A stretch of 64,000 bases of DNA from Altibacter lentus. Lineage in GTDB: Bacteria; Bacteroidota; Bacteroidia; Flavobacteriales; Flavobacteriaceae. Location: positions 2,372,963-2,436,962 of the forward strand of contig NZ_KN050846.1 of the NCBI RefSeq assembly GCF_000746845.1, given 5' to 3'. Of the stretch, positions 1 through 8,625 are shown piece by piece (positions within the stretch are counted from its first letter, which is position 1; each line of letters opens with the position of its first letter). The notes beneath the pieces were generated by a model. It did not search any database. It was not told the origin of the DNA and saw nothing but the letters and a program-made list of their open reading frames with translations. Made by a program: the position numbers and the translations under genes.

Positions 1-473
1 TATCACTGGCCGTTTCGATTGTGAAAAATGAAACCTTGGCTGAAGATATCCTTCAGGATGTGTTTATCAAGGTATATAAGAAAATAGCAACCTTTAAATT
101 CAAATCAAAATTTTCAACGTGGCTGTACAGGATAGTCGTCAATACTTGTTACAATGAATTGAAAAAACAGAAGTATACCGTTGCTATAGAAGAAAGTGAA
201 ACGGTATTGCCTGAAACTGTGAATTCAAGTCAAGAACAACCTTTAAGAATTAAAGACCAAAAAAAGTACATAAAAAAAGCGATGCAAAAATTAAAAACTG
301 ATGAGGTCCTTTTATTGCGGCTTTTTTACCTGTGTGAGATGAGTCTTAAGGAAATTGAATCGATTTCTGGATTTAGCGCATCAAAAATCAGGGTTGATTT
401 ACATCGAGGACGAAAAAATTTGGAACAGCAACTTAAACAACTATTGGGCAACGAAATACACAGTTTGTTATGA
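1..473 (+). CDS. RNA polymerase ECF sigma factor, 5' truncated by window edge
   Basis: The frame is open back to the first base, so the true start lies outside the window; the GTG at 21 is internal. The visible part shows sigma region 2 (AEDILQDVFIKVY, then FSTWLYRIVVNTCYN, the -10 recognition helix) and, after a variable linker, a region 4 helix-turn-helix (MSLKEIESISGFS followed by KIRVDLHRGRKNL). This is the usual two-domain layout of an ECF sigma factor. It overlaps the next gene by four bases (ATGA), so that membrane protein is translationally coupled and may act as its regulator. Family call is secure; target genes are unknown. Confidence 0.93.
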   Translation, partial: SLAVSIVKNETLAEDILQDVFIKVYKKIATFKFKSKFSTWLYRIVVNTCYNELKKQKYTVAIEESETVLPETVNSSQEQPLRIKDQKKYIKKAMQKLKTDEVLLLRLFYLCEMSLKEIESISGFSASKIRVDLHRGRKNLEQQLKQLLGNEIHSLL

Positions 474-790
474 AAGAGAAAAATATCAAGAAAACCATTC
501 AAAAAAGCGAACTGAAAACCAAAACTGGTTTTACGGACGATTTAATGTCTGCAATTGAAAATGAACAAATAAAAGAAAAACCCATCAAGTTTTGGTCTGT
601 TGGTCGAATAATAATTGGTTTTATATTGTTTACGGTCGTTTCAGGGTTTATAGTTTATAATATTTCTTTTTTGCTTTTGCCGAATGGTGGTGTTTCCGTT
701 CCATTTGTATGGTCTTTAATTTTGCTTTTGGGATTGAGTTATATCTTATCTATGAATAAGTATAAATCATCATATAGCTCTGAATATTAA
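470..790 (+). CDS. Small membrane protein coupled to the ECF sigma factor
   Basis: A 106-residue protein whose ATG overlaps the stop of the sigma factor. The first 45 residues are charged and soluble, and two hydrophobic segments follow (about residues 48-68 and 79-95), with a short basic tail. The layout, a soluble N-terminus then membrane helices directly downstream of an ECF sigma gene, suits a small anti-sigma factor or membrane partner. I see no zinc-binding anti-sigma motif, so this role is inferred from position only. Confidence 0.75.
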   Translation: MKEKNIKKTIQKSELKTKTGFTDDLMSAIENEQIKEKPIKFWSVGRIIIGFILFTVVSGFIVYNISFLLLPNGGVSVPFVWSLILLLGLSYILSMNKYKSSYSSEY

Positions 791-866
791 ACGCTTTAAA
801 AAATGATTTTGTAATTCTAAGTAACAAACACCACCTTAAATCGTCGTAATTATAAATTTAAAAATT

Positions 867-1586
867 ATGACGCAAACCGAAGTCAAAGCCCCAAGCAGAA
901 CAAAAATCTTAATAGTTTTCATCCTGACAATAATAATAGGATATGCGCTTTTCATAGTACCAGATATATTCTTTGGTGTCACAAAAATAAATGGTGGAAA
1001 GATTGGAATAAACCTATTCATTATGGCATTGTTTCAGTTTTTGGCTATCACACTTTTGCTTCATACCTCGTTAAAAATTCTTAAGAAAGATTGGAAGTAT
1101 ATTGGACTTAAATTTGAGGATTTAAAAAGAGATTCTTTATTTGGGTTATTATTCGGTGCATTGTGGACGTCGATTCAATTTGCATTGATTATACCGAATA
1201 CAGGTGGCGGGAATCGAGCAGATGTAAGCGGTATGCTAAATATGTATGATGGCACTGTTCTCGGAACAGTCTCATTCATAGCTTTAGGTGTAATCGGGGG
1301 TGGAATAACCGAGGAACTTTTCAACAGGGGTTATTTTATAAACATCTTAAAGAACATTTTTAAAAACCCTAAGATTGGACTCTGGGTATCCGCAATATTA
1401 TCGATTATTATTTTTTCTTTCGGTCATATGCCTACAAATAGTCTGGAATGGTTTGATATTTTAGTCCCAACCATTATTTACACCTTGTTATTCATTTCGA
1501 CTAAAAGATTGACAGCGTCCATTGTAGCACACGGATTTTACAATATGTCTGCCATTTTACTGACTTATTATATCTATTATCGATAA
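867..1586 (+). CDS. CPBP family intramembrane glutamic endopeptidase
   Basis: A 239-residue polytopic membrane protein with about seven hydrophobic segments. It carries the three CPBP (CAAX-protease-like) motifs: EExxxR at residues 149-154 (EELFNR), a FxxxH motif ending at His187 (FSFGH), and a third helix with His222 (AHGFYN). These residues form the active site in Rce1-like proteases. Bacterial CPBP proteins are linked to peptide maturation or bacteriocin immunity; the substrate here cannot be told. It stands alone, 76 bases after the preceding gene, and may belong to the chromosome rather than the mobile element. Confidence 0.92.
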   Translation: MTQTEVKAPSRTKILIVFILTIIIGYALFIVPDIFFGVTKINGGKIGINLFIMALFQFLAITLLLHTSLKILKKDWKYIGLKFEDLKRDSLFGLLFGALWTSIQFALIIPNTGGGNRADVSGMLNMYDGTVLGTVSFIALGVIGGGITEELFNRGYFINILKNIFKNPKIGLWVSAILSIIIFSFGHMPTNSLEWFDILVPTIIYTLLFISTKRLTASIVAHGFYNMSAILLTYYIYYR

Positions 1587-1634
1587 TAAGGGAAATTACT
1601 TGCGCTAAAGACTAATATAGATTAATGTAAGCCG

Positions 1635-1845
1635 CTCACATTCCCCTACCTGCCCGTTTCGCAGGCGGGCATTTCGCGAAAAGCTACGCTTTAGAAAAAG
1701 AACTTTACTACATATTTCTTAGGCACAATCCCCAATTTCAGCTTTGCATTTCGTTAACTTTTCACGATTCTTTGGAAGGAACAGTTCACTTCGACTATGC
1801 TCGGCACAGGCATTCCCGAGCTAAAATTATGAATTAAGTCCGCTT
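1635..1845 (+). repeat. Dispersed ~200-base repeat, copy A
   Basis: First of three direct copies (others at 9393-9611 and 12509-12702). Shared blocks include CACATTCCCCTAC near the start, ACACAATCCCCAATT or a near match in the middle, CGTTAAC, and CATTCCCGAGC near the end, finishing with AGTCCGCTT. Each copy has a different small palindrome near base 20-45 (here 1652-1670). This copy also holds a REP-like fragment at 1791-1811 that recurs in traN. It is the main recognisable content of the gene-free stretch 1587-2031; I see no gene or RNA in the rest. Confidence 0.8.
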
Positions 1846-2031
1846 AAAAAAAGAGTTTAATTATCATACAATATGCACGCAAGGTAAACTCGTAAAATAC
1901 ACCCATCAAAAGACTACGGCATAAAGCCATTGCGCTCATCCCTCTTCTCATTTATTCCGTTTCCTTTTGAGCTGAGATTTTAACTTCCGTTTGGGTACTG
2001 CTCAAATATTGTTTAATCAAAATATATCATT

Positions 2032-2193
2032 ATGAAACGAGTATCTGAAAAACCTAAAATTTCGCCACAAAAGGCTGAAATACATTATCAATCGAGTAAA
2101 GAAAATTATAACATCGAAGGTGCGGAAAGCCACTTGGCTTATTACAGAGAAAAGCATCTAATCTATTATGCGGTGTTATTAAAAAATGTTTAA
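2032..2193 (+). CDS. Small basic hypothetical protein (53 aa)
   Basis: An ATG-started frame of 53 codons ending in TAA, 17 bases before the DUF932 gene and probably co-transcribed with it. The product is hydrophilic and basic at the N-terminus (MKRVSEKPKISPQKAEIHYQ) with an aromatic C-terminal half (HLAYYREKHLIYYAVLL). There is no signal peptide. I do not recognise the family. Its tight spacing to a plasmid/ICE-type gene and clean codon structure support a real gene. Confidence 0.55.
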   Translation: MKRVSEKPKISPQKAEIHYQSSKENYNIEGAESHLAYYREKHLIYYAVLLKNV

Positions 2194-2210
2194 TCTAAAA
2201 TTCAAAAGCT

Positions 2211-3047
2211 ATGTATTTACAAAATTTGCAACAGGATGAAATCTTCGTTCCATCAGAAATGAAATCCTTAAAAAGTCTGACACAGATGGAATCCCGACGA
2301 GGGCTCGAAAACGTCATCATCTCAAATGGCAAAATCGTTAACGTGGTATCTAACAGTTATGGCCACATTCCAAATCAATTGTTCTTCAGAAAAGCTGAGG
2401 AAATGCTAACCGATGCTCAGTTGAACTTTCACAAGCGCACCATCAACAAAAATGACCGGTCGTTCATTACCGATTTTATAATCGATGACAAAAGCCAGTT
2501 TACGGTTAAGAATGATAAGGACTTGATACTACCAATGCTTCGGTTCAAGAACTCGTATGATGGTAGCGAAAAGACCTCTGGCCATTTTGGGTTTTATAGA
2601 GAAGTGTGTTCAAACGGTCTGCACGTTTCACAGGCTGAAATTGAGTTTTCCATCAAACACAGTAAAAACAACACTCATCTTATAATGCCAAGGTTGAACA
2701 ATCTATTCGACAAGTTTCTGGATAATGAATTCTATACCATTACCAAGAAATTTGATAAGATGAAGGAATTTAAAATCATCGACACACAGGAATTTGTAAA
2801 AGCAGTTCTCGATAAGACTAAGCTCTTTAGATACGAATGTAGCGATAAGAACAGTGACCCTTCAAAAAAGTCTCGTGAAGTCATCGAGATATTGAACTAC
2901 GAAGCCTTGTTGCTTAATGAAGAGCCTAATCTCTGGTTGGGGTACAACGCCTTCAATGCAGTATTGCATAATACTTTGAAGAAAAGCTTCGGCCAACAAG
3001 AACGGTTGGATAAAAAGCTGTTTGATGAAGTCTATGCTATGGCATAA
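2211..3047 (+). CDS. DUF932 domain protein (phage/plasmid-like)
   Basis: A 278-residue soluble protein resembling the DUF932 family found on plasmids, ICEs and phages. The central part, with RFKNSYDGSEKTSGHFGFYR followed by EVCSNGLHV, matches the typical DUF932 core where a substrate-like loop precedes a conserved CxNGL-type motif. It is at the normal family length. The function of DUF932 is not established; it often lies near defence or anti-restriction genes in mobile elements. Here it precedes the AbiE pair but is separated from it by a regulatory region, so it is likely its own transcription unit with the 53-residue protein upstream. Confidence 0.85.
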   Translation: MYLQNLQQDEIFVPSEMKSLKSLTQMESRRGLENVIISNGKIVNVVSNSYGHIPNQLFFRKAEEMLTDAQLNFHKRTINKNDRSFITDFIIDDKSQFTVKNDKDLILPMLRFKNSYDGSEKTSGHFGFYREVCSNGLHVSQAEIEFSIKHSKNNTHLIMPRLNNLFDKFLDNEFYTITKKFDKMKEFKIIDTQEFVKAVLDKTKLFRYECSDKNSDPSKKSREVIEILNYEALLLNEEPNLWLGYNAFNAVLHNTLKKSFGQQERLDKKLFDEVYAMA

Positions 3048-3110
3048 ATTAAATTAAGGTTTGTCCAGTACCTTAAACTGGATTTTTCTACTCACGTAAA
3101 ATTGTATAAT

Positions 3111-3207
3111 TTCAAATATTTACCACTTTATTTATATAGTGGCAATAATTAGTTTTCAAATATTCGCCACTTTTTTGTATTTTTGGCAAAGTTTTGATAT
3201 AAAGGTT
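3111..3207 (+). promoter_or_regulatory. AbiE promoter with two direct repeats (candidate AbiEi operator)
   Basis: Two 22-base direct repeats differing at only a few positions begin TTCAAATATT and continue N2-CCACTT, at 3111-3132 and 3155-3176 (44 bases apart). Between them AGTGG at 3138-3142 forms an inverted pair with CCACT at 3123-3127. A perfect -7 box TATTTTTG (TAnnTTTG) lies at 3178-3185, just after the second repeat and 22 bases before the chosen start. AbiEi antitoxins are known to bind repeats in their own promoter and repress it, so this is a credible autoregulatory operator. Confidence 0.7.
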
Positions 3208-3975
3208 ATGCCAAAGATTGTAGAAAATAAACTTATAGAAGCATTTAAGGAACGTGATTCTTTTGATAGGGACGAACTATTTCAGTTCTATCTGGACTTT
3301 GAACCAGATTTGAAGGAAAGTACCTTTAGTTGGCGAATTTATGACCTGAAGAAAAAGGACATCATCAAGACTATTGGTCGTGGTGTTTATGTTATATCCT
3401 ATAAACCAAAGTATAAACCGGTACTGTCTGAAAACGTTCTAAAAATAGTACGAAAGACCAATGAAAGGTTTGAAGAAATCCAATATGCTATATGGGAAAA
3501 CCAATGGCTCAATGAATTCACACAGCATCAAGTGTCCAACCAAATGATTGTTGTGGAAGTAGAGAAGGAATTTACCGAATCAGTCTATTACTATCTAAAT
3601 GATTCCTTGAAAATGAATTTTTTCTTGAATCCCGATGACAAGGAAATTGAGTTCTACATTTCCGAGAGTGCTGTTCCTGTGGTCATAAAGCGTCTTGTTA
3701 CAAGAGCACCCATAAATAAGTTGAAAAACAAAAAAATTGCAGTTCCCGTCGCCTCACTTGAAAAAATAATGGTGGATTTGTTTGCAGATGAAAACCTGTT
3801 CCATTTTTACCAAGGCTCTGAACTCATAAACATTTATGAAAAGATACTTGAGCGATACAATATTAATTTCACAAAACTTTTCAGTTATGCAAAAAGACGA
3901 AAGAAAGAACTGGAAATCAAGCAATTTATGAATAATCACATACCGAATATTTTAGAGGACATCATCAATGATTGA
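3208..3975 (+). CDS. AbiEi-like antitoxin / DUF6088-type transcriptional regulator
   Basis: The open frame runs from 3139, but the ATG at 3208 is preferred: it follows an AAAGG sequence and sits correctly behind the promoter box, while the upstream part overlaps the operator. The 255-residue product begins with a winged-helix-like region (DRDELFQFYLDF ... STFSWRIYDLKKKDIIKTIGRGVYVI, roughly residues 15-60) and continues with a larger C-terminal domain. Its stop overlaps the start of the AbiEii toxin by eight bases. AbiEi proteins neutralise the AbiEii toxin and repress the operon. The call rests on this pairing and the N-terminal layout. Confidence 0.85.
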   Translation: MPKIVENKLIEAFKERDSFDRDELFQFYLDFEPDLKESTFSWRIYDLKKKDIIKTIGRGVYVISYKPKYKPVLSENVLKIVRKTNERFEEIQYAIWENQWLNEFTQHQVSNQMIVVEVEKEFTESVYYYLNDSLKMNFFLNPDDKEIEFYISESAVPVVIKRLVTRAPINKLKNKKIAVPVASLEKIMVDLFADENLFHFYQGSELINIYEKILERYNINFTKLFSYAKRRKKELEIKQFMNNHIPNILEDIIND

Positions 3976-5071
3976 AAACAAAAGCTTCACAAAAGAATGG
4001 TTGGATACTTTCCGAGCAAAAAAAGAACATAAGGGCATTAATGTGACCATTTTGGAAAAAATGGTTCACGCCTTTTCTTTGTTAGAACATCTAAAGATAG
4101 AAGGACTTGATTTTGTCTTTAAAGGCGGTACGTCGCTTGTTCTTTTACTTGAAGCGGGCAATCGGTTTTCAATCGATATCGATATCATATCAAGTATAGA
4201 GCGTGAACCGTTGGAAAAAATTCTTGATGCGGTTGTTGCCAATTCACATTTTAAAAGTCACACTTTGAATGAACGCCGAAGTTATAAAGAAGGCGTTCCA
4301 AAGGCACATTATACTTTTGAATTTGATTCGGTTTACAACCCAAACGTTCCTGGGACCATTCTGTTGGATATACTTTTTGACAGTCCACATTATCCAGAAC
4401 TTATAGAATCTTCCGTTGAGATTCCTTGGCTATCGGTTGACGAGCCTATCATATCAATTGCCACACCTTCGGTAAATTCCATCTGTGGCGATAAGCTTAC
4501 TGCTTTTGCACCAGAGACCATCGGTATTCCATATTATAAGGGCGACCAGTTATTTACAATGGAAATCTGTAAGCAGTTGTTCGATTTAGGAAAGTTGTTT
4601 GAAAACATTACAGATATGTCTATTGTTAAGGATAGTTTTTCAGCTTTCGCGAAAGCAGAACTATCCTATCGTAGTTCCGATAAAGATTTCGGCAAAAGAA
4701 ACCTCAAAGAAACAGATGTGCTTTGGGATAGCATAAACACCTGTGCCATCATCGCCAAAAGAGAACGCAATCCAACCAAGGAAACAAAAAAGAAGTTCGA
4801 GGATATAAACCTTGGCATACGCAGTTTTGGAAGTGCTTTTCTTATGACGGGTAATTTCAGAATCGAGGAAGCTCTTGCAGCTTCGGCCAGAGTAGCTTAT
4901 TTGAATGCCATCTTGTTACAAGATGAGATAAAAGAAATCGAATATTACGAAGGGAAAAACATAAGCGAATTTACCATTGAAAAAGCAGAATGGGCATTTT
5001 TGAATAGATTGAAGCGACAACCGGATAAGTCCATATTTTATTATTGGTATAAGGCGGTGGAACTATTGTAA
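3968..5071 (+). CDS. AbiEii/AbiGii-family nucleotidyltransferase toxin
   Basis: A 367-residue protein with the signature of the DUF1814 nucleotidyltransferase superfamily: KGGTSL at residues 52-57 and, after a short helix, RFSIDIDII with the paired acidic residues Asp70 and Asp72 that bind metal. These residues are essential for toxicity in AbiEii of type IV-like toxin-antitoxin systems, which stall growth during phage infection. Related toxins (MenT) transfer nucleotides to tRNA. It is coupled to the antitoxin gene by an eight-base overlap. The next gene starts only ten bases after its stop, so the following five-gene operon may be co-transcribed. Confidence 0.92.
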   Translation: MIENKSFTKEWLDTFRAKKEHKGINVTILEKMVHAFSLLEHLKIEGLDFVFKGGTSLVLLLEAGNRFSIDIDIISSIEREPLEKILDAVVANSHFKSHTLNERRSYKEGVPKAHYTFEFDSVYNPNVPGTILLDILFDSPHYPELIESSVEIPWLSVDEPIISIATPSVNSICGDKLTAFAPETIGIPYYKGDQLFTMEICKQLFDLGKLFENITDMSIVKDSFSAFAKAELSYRSSDKDFGKRNLKETDVLWDSINTCAIIAKRERNPTKETKKKFEDINLGIRSFGSAFLMTGNFRIEEALAASARVAYLNAILLQDEIKEIEYYEGKNISEFTIEKAEWAFLNRLKRQPDKSIFYYWYKAVELL

Positions 5072-5081
5072 ATTAACGTGA

Positions 5082-6500
5082 ATGGAATTTAAGTATATAA
5101 TAGAAATCTGTGTCGCTATCGACATCGCAATCTTGGGTATTGCCTATCCGATAATCGTGGATAAAATATCCAATATAGGCAATAAGTTTTCATCAAACTA
5201 TCTGGCTAATGCTTTTGAAAATGAATTTCCGCAGACAAAACTCTTTGGAATATTTCCCGGAAGGTCAAGAAGAATAACAGTATTTGAATGGGTTTTGTTT
5301 TTTACAATAGGCTCATTTATATTCTTAATATTAGACCTTGAACCTCTTTTTTGGAAGGATAGCTGGATGATGCAAAAATCAGCAAAACTTCTAACGCTAT
5401 TTTTGACAGTTTTACTGGTGGTCATTTTTATTATTTGGCTAGATAAGGTTTCACTTTATAATGGCAAATCTACACGTTTGCTTACTTATATTATTTCCGA
5501 ATACCGAAAACTCAAAAAAGACCAAGATGATGAATACCATTTCAAGATTATCAATGAACTGGCAATATTCGCAATTAGAACACAGGATAAAGGCCTGGAA
5601 GAAACATTGGTTGACTTCTACACGGAAGAATTCAATAATTACCGGGCGAACTTCATACGACCAAGAGAAGCAGAAAGGCCTGATGGATTTGAAAATTTTA
5701 AGGTTGAGTTTAATCACGAATTCCACTATGGTATCAGGGAAATAATCAGAGAAGTAGTAAAAGGTAGAAATGAAGACTTACAAAGTCTTGAATATTTTGT
5801 TGTAAGTGGCGTCTGGTTGATGGGACAAGGCATCTTTGAAACACCAATTTCAAATGAAACCTATAAAGAACTTTGGAGGAATGTTGTACTCATATCAAAC
5901 AACGCCAAATTTGTAGGTAATTATTGGGGTACGGCACATCAATATTATAGTTTCGGCTTGCAGAGGGTCTATGGCACAAATTATAACTTTGAAACTCGCC
6001 AATACGATAATCAGTCATTAATTGATAAAAGAGATAATGAAAGAAAACGTTTTTTTGAGTTTCACTTGGCATTAGGTGGCTTATTGATATATCAGAAAAA
6101 CTATGAAGCCATAAAAACCCTGTTTACATATACACAACATCAGCCACCTAAATATGTTCTGCTGCCTAACACTATGACAGAGATTTTTACTTGGTTCAGT
6201 AGTTTTAAAGACGAATTTGGTAGAGGATATTACCCTATCGATTTATCATATCCTTTCCCAGGATTGGATAATTTAGGAAACAGAAGGCGTGTGACTTTTT
6301 ACATCTGCCAATATTTAGTGTTGCTTTTTCTACGGCAATTTAAATTGCCTGAACATTATACCTATGATAATTTCACAGGTCAACCTACTTTGCCTCAAAC
6401 CGAAGTGTTAGAGTTATTACGTTGGCAAGAATCCATCCATTATTTCAGATTCTGTTTGAAAAAGGTGTTGAAAGATAAAAATCTCTTAAAGACAATATGA
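5082..6500 (+). CDS. Unknown membrane-anchored protein, first gene of a five-gene operon
   Basis: A 472-residue protein of no family I recognise. The first 125 residues hold three hydrophobic segments (about 7-25, 66-86 and 101-119); the rest is soluble, rich in aromatic residues and helical in character, with an insertion of conserved-looking acidic and Arg residues (FIRPREAERPDGF around residue 192). It begins ten bases after the AbiEii stop and ends one base before the next start region, so it belongs to a compact operon reaching 9381. A membrane anchor followed by a large sensor-like domain is common in phage defence loci, but the function is unknown. Confidence 0.8.
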   Translation: MEFKYIIEICVAIDIAILGIAYPIIVDKISNIGNKFSSNYLANAFENEFPQTKLFGIFPGRSRRITVFEWVLFFTIGSFIFLILDLEPLFWKDSWMMQKSAKLLTLFLTVLLVVIFIIWLDKVSLYNGKSTRLLTYIISEYRKLKKDQDDEYHFKIINELAIFAIRTQDKGLEETLVDFYTEEFNNYRANFIRPREAERPDGFENFKVEFNHEFHYGIREIIREVVKGRNEDLQSLEYFVVSGVWLMGQGIFETPISNETYKELWRNVVLISNNAKFVGNYWGTAHQYYSFGLQRVYGTNYNFETRQYDNQSLIDKRDNERKRFFEFHLALGGLLIYQKNYEAIKTLFTYTQHQPPKYVLLPNTMTEIFTWFSSFKDEFGRGYYPIDLSYPFPGLDNLGNRRRVTFYICQYLVLLFLRQFKLPEHYTYDNFTGQPTLPQTEVLELLRWQESIHYFRFCLKKVLKDKNLLKTI

Positions 6501-6501
6501 T

Positions 6502-7413
6502 ATGAAAAAGAAAGAGATAAAAAAGTTAAAAACGAAGACATCAAAATTTATTGATGTTCTCGAAACATCTATTGAAGAGGCTATTGAAGCTGCAAGATTG
6601 AATGCAGATATAGATTATGATAAAGAATGGGGTTTTCTTATAAATTCTAAAGATGCTATCGTTAAAGCGCTAGAAAAATTTGATAGCATCCAGAATGCTG
6701 CGAAGAGTTTTAACGGAGAACCTACTATTTCCTTCGGTGTAAATGGTACTATGAATTTGTTTCAAAAATCTGCATTTACAACTGGAGACATTCCACATCT
6801 CAATGCAGACACGATATTGTCCCAACAGATAGTGTATCAAAACATTAATTATTACATTCCTAATGCGTTCTTATCGGCTAGAAAAAAGCGGTATCTTATT
6901 CGTAAAGAAGACTTGGTAAAAGGTATTGAAAAATTAGGTTTCGATGCTGATAGAGATGTTATGGTAGCAATGAATCTAAATATCTACGGGATAGATGATT
7001 TTAATAAAATTGAGGATAATATTATTAGGATTCCATCTACAGGGCTCAAAAATGTACTATTCATTTTACCAAAAACTGATTTGCCTATCCTTAAACATAA
7101 AGAACTAGAGATTACCGAACAACAAGAACATCAGCTGGGTATATTAGATGACAATAGAAAAATCTATGGCTCTTTAATCGATTTAACACAGGATAGTAAT
7201 TCGAGACATAGAGAAAAATGGAAAAATTCAAATATCGATTTTGCTACAGATTTAAAGGTGCAACTTACCATAGCCTTTATTACGGAAGTTGTTTGGAAAA
7301 CTAATGCTAATGTTGTTCAAATTAATGTTGAAACGTCATTAAAGGAACAGGGAATCGTAAACGAACTGTCTGATATAGAAAAACTAGTGCCAAAGAAAGA
7401 AACTAATGATTAA
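6502..7413 (+). CDS. Unknown protein of the five-gene operon
   Basis: A 303-residue soluble protein with a charged, Lys-rich start (MKKKEIKKLKTKTSK) that may form a coiled coil through residue 75, then a mixed alpha/beta region. I do not recognise the family and see no catalytic motif. Its ATG directly follows the previous stop, and its end overlaps the next gene by eight bases, so production is tied to its neighbours. It could be a scaffold or a partner of the UPF0489-like protein encoded next; this is inferred only from the overlap. Confidence 0.8.
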   Translation: MKKKEIKKLKTKTSKFIDVLETSIEEAIEAARLNADIDYDKEWGFLINSKDAIVKALEKFDSIQNAAKSFNGEPTISFGVNGTMNLFQKSAFTTGDIPHLNADTILSQQIVYQNINYYIPNAFLSARKKRYLIRKEDLVKGIEKLGFDADRDVMVAMNLNIYGIDDFNKIEDNIIRIPSTGLKNVLFILPKTDLPILKHKELEITEQQEHQLGILDDNRKIYGSLIDLTQDSNSRHREKWKNSNIDFATDLKVQLTIAFITEVVWKTNANVVQINVETSLKEQGIVNELSDIEKLVPKKETND

Positions 7414-8197
7414 ATTCAGAAACCCATATCACATAGAGCCACCTGGCGCTTTGCGCGAAATATTATCTCATCCTGTAAACGAAACTGAAGCAATAGAACT
7501 TGTAGTATTTCAAGAACATCGTTATGCATTTTTCTATTGGAACAAATGGATGCGTAAGAACAAAAGTAGCAACCCACCCTGTTTAGTTTCATTAGATTGG
7601 CACCAAGATTTATGCTATCCTTGTGAAACAGAAAAAGAATGGCTAGATGAACTGGACTTAACGAGTGATGCCGATGTTTCAATGTTTTCTTGGGCTAAAC
7701 TTGCTGGCAATAACGATGGTCATATTCTATGTGCGGCCTATCTCAATTTGATTGGAGATATATACGTGCATTGTAGACAAGAATTAGGTCAAGATACTTG
7801 GAAAGATGAAGAACTGATTGATGCCAATGGAAACAAGCATATAGTCAAAAAGTTTAAAACACATCAAGCCTTACAGGATGCTCTATTGAATTCTTCGGAA
7901 ACATCAGTGTTTTTTGATATTGACTTGGATTTCTTTTCAGTAAAGAATGGCTTAAGTGATGGCTCTTTTGAATTCACTTATTTAAAAGAAGAAGAAATTA
8001 GAAAAATGTTAGACAAGGATAATCCATTGATAAATTGGATTTTTGAACGTATAAAAAGTTTTACAATTGCTACAGAACCAGAACATTGCGGTGGCCTTTT
8101 AAGAAGCAATAAGTTTCTCGATTTGATAAGCGAAATCTATTTCAGTCCAGACTTATTTGCACCTAAATGTAATTGGAAATGGAAACCAAAATATTAA
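7406..8197 (+). CDS. UPF0489 / arginase-fold metal-binding protein
   Basis: A 263-residue protein with two metal-ligand motifs typical of the arginase/deacetylase fold and of the UPF0489 (C5orf22-like) family: SLDWHQD at residues 63-68 (Asp64, His66, Asp68) and FFDIDLDFFS at 169-178 (Asp171, Asp173, Asp175). A later EPEHCGG segment may add another ligand. Arginase-fold enzymes hydrolyse C-N bonds using a metal pair; no substrate is known for UPF0489. It overlaps the previous gene by eight bases and the next gene starts 12 bases on. An uncommon member for a defence-like operon, which makes the locus notable. Confidence 0.75.
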   Translation: MIKFRNPYHIEPPGALREILSHPVNETEAIELVVFQEHRYAFFYWNKWMRKNKSSNPPCLVSLDWHQDLCYPCETEKEWLDELDLTSDADVSMFSWAKLAGNNDGHILCAAYLNLIGDIYVHCRQELGQDTWKDEELIDANGNKHIVKKFKTHQALQDALLNSSETSVFFDIDLDFFSVKNGLSDGSFEFTYLKEEEIRKMLDKDNPLINWIFERIKSFTIATEPEHCGGLLRSNKFLDLISEIYFSPDLFAPKCNWKWKPKY

Positions 8198-8208
8198 TTT
8201 GAGCTTAA

Positions 8209-8619
8209 ATGGAAAAACTGACAGAAAATAAAACTATAGAATTATTGATGCCTCATTTAGTTCAACAGGGCTATCAAATAGAGAGTTTTTGTATAGGTCA
8301 AACAAGAGGATACGATATTGTGGCCAAAAGAAAAAGTGAAAAATTGTATATTGAAGTTAAAGGTGCAAAAGCACATAAAGATTCGCCAACAAAAAGAAGG
8401 GACTATTTCAACTCTGGACAGATTAAGACTCATTTGGGTAAAGCAATCATCAAATGTTTAGAAACTAAAGTAGCGTTTCCAAATGCAAAAATTGCCATTG
8501 CACATCCTGAAGATGAACAAATACGAAAAACAATAACAAATATTATTCCTGAGCTTAATAAGATTGGAATACTTCATTATTGGGTTAATGCTAACGGAAC
8601 TGTAACACTTGAAAAATAA
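8209..8619 (+). CDS. PD-(D/E)XK-type nuclease (DUF3883-like)
   Basis: A 136-residue single-domain protein. After a first helix (Glu11), the core reads GYDIVAKRKSEKLYIEVKG: Asp36 and the Glu49-Val50-Lys51 triad match the PD-(D/E)XK nuclease active site in which a beta-hairpin carries D-Xn-ExK. The segment is like the nuclease domain appended to many restriction or NO-VEIN/DUF3883 proteins, here standing alone. It is the fourth gene of the operon, and is a likely DNA-cleaving component. Whether it cuts alone or with the glycosylase-like protein that follows is unknown. Confidence 0.8.
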   Translation: MEKLTENKTIELLMPHLVQQGYQIESFCIGQTRGYDIVAKRKSEKLYIEVKGAKAHKDSPTKRRDYFNSGQIKTHLGKAIIKCLETKVAFPNAKIAIAHPEDEQIRKTITNIIPELNKIGILHYWVNANGTVTLEK

Positions 8620-8625
8620 TTATTT

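Noticed and set aside
3139-3207. Upstream start for the AbiEi-like gene
   Set aside because: Would place the operator and promoter inside the coding region; the ATG at 3208 has better spacing.
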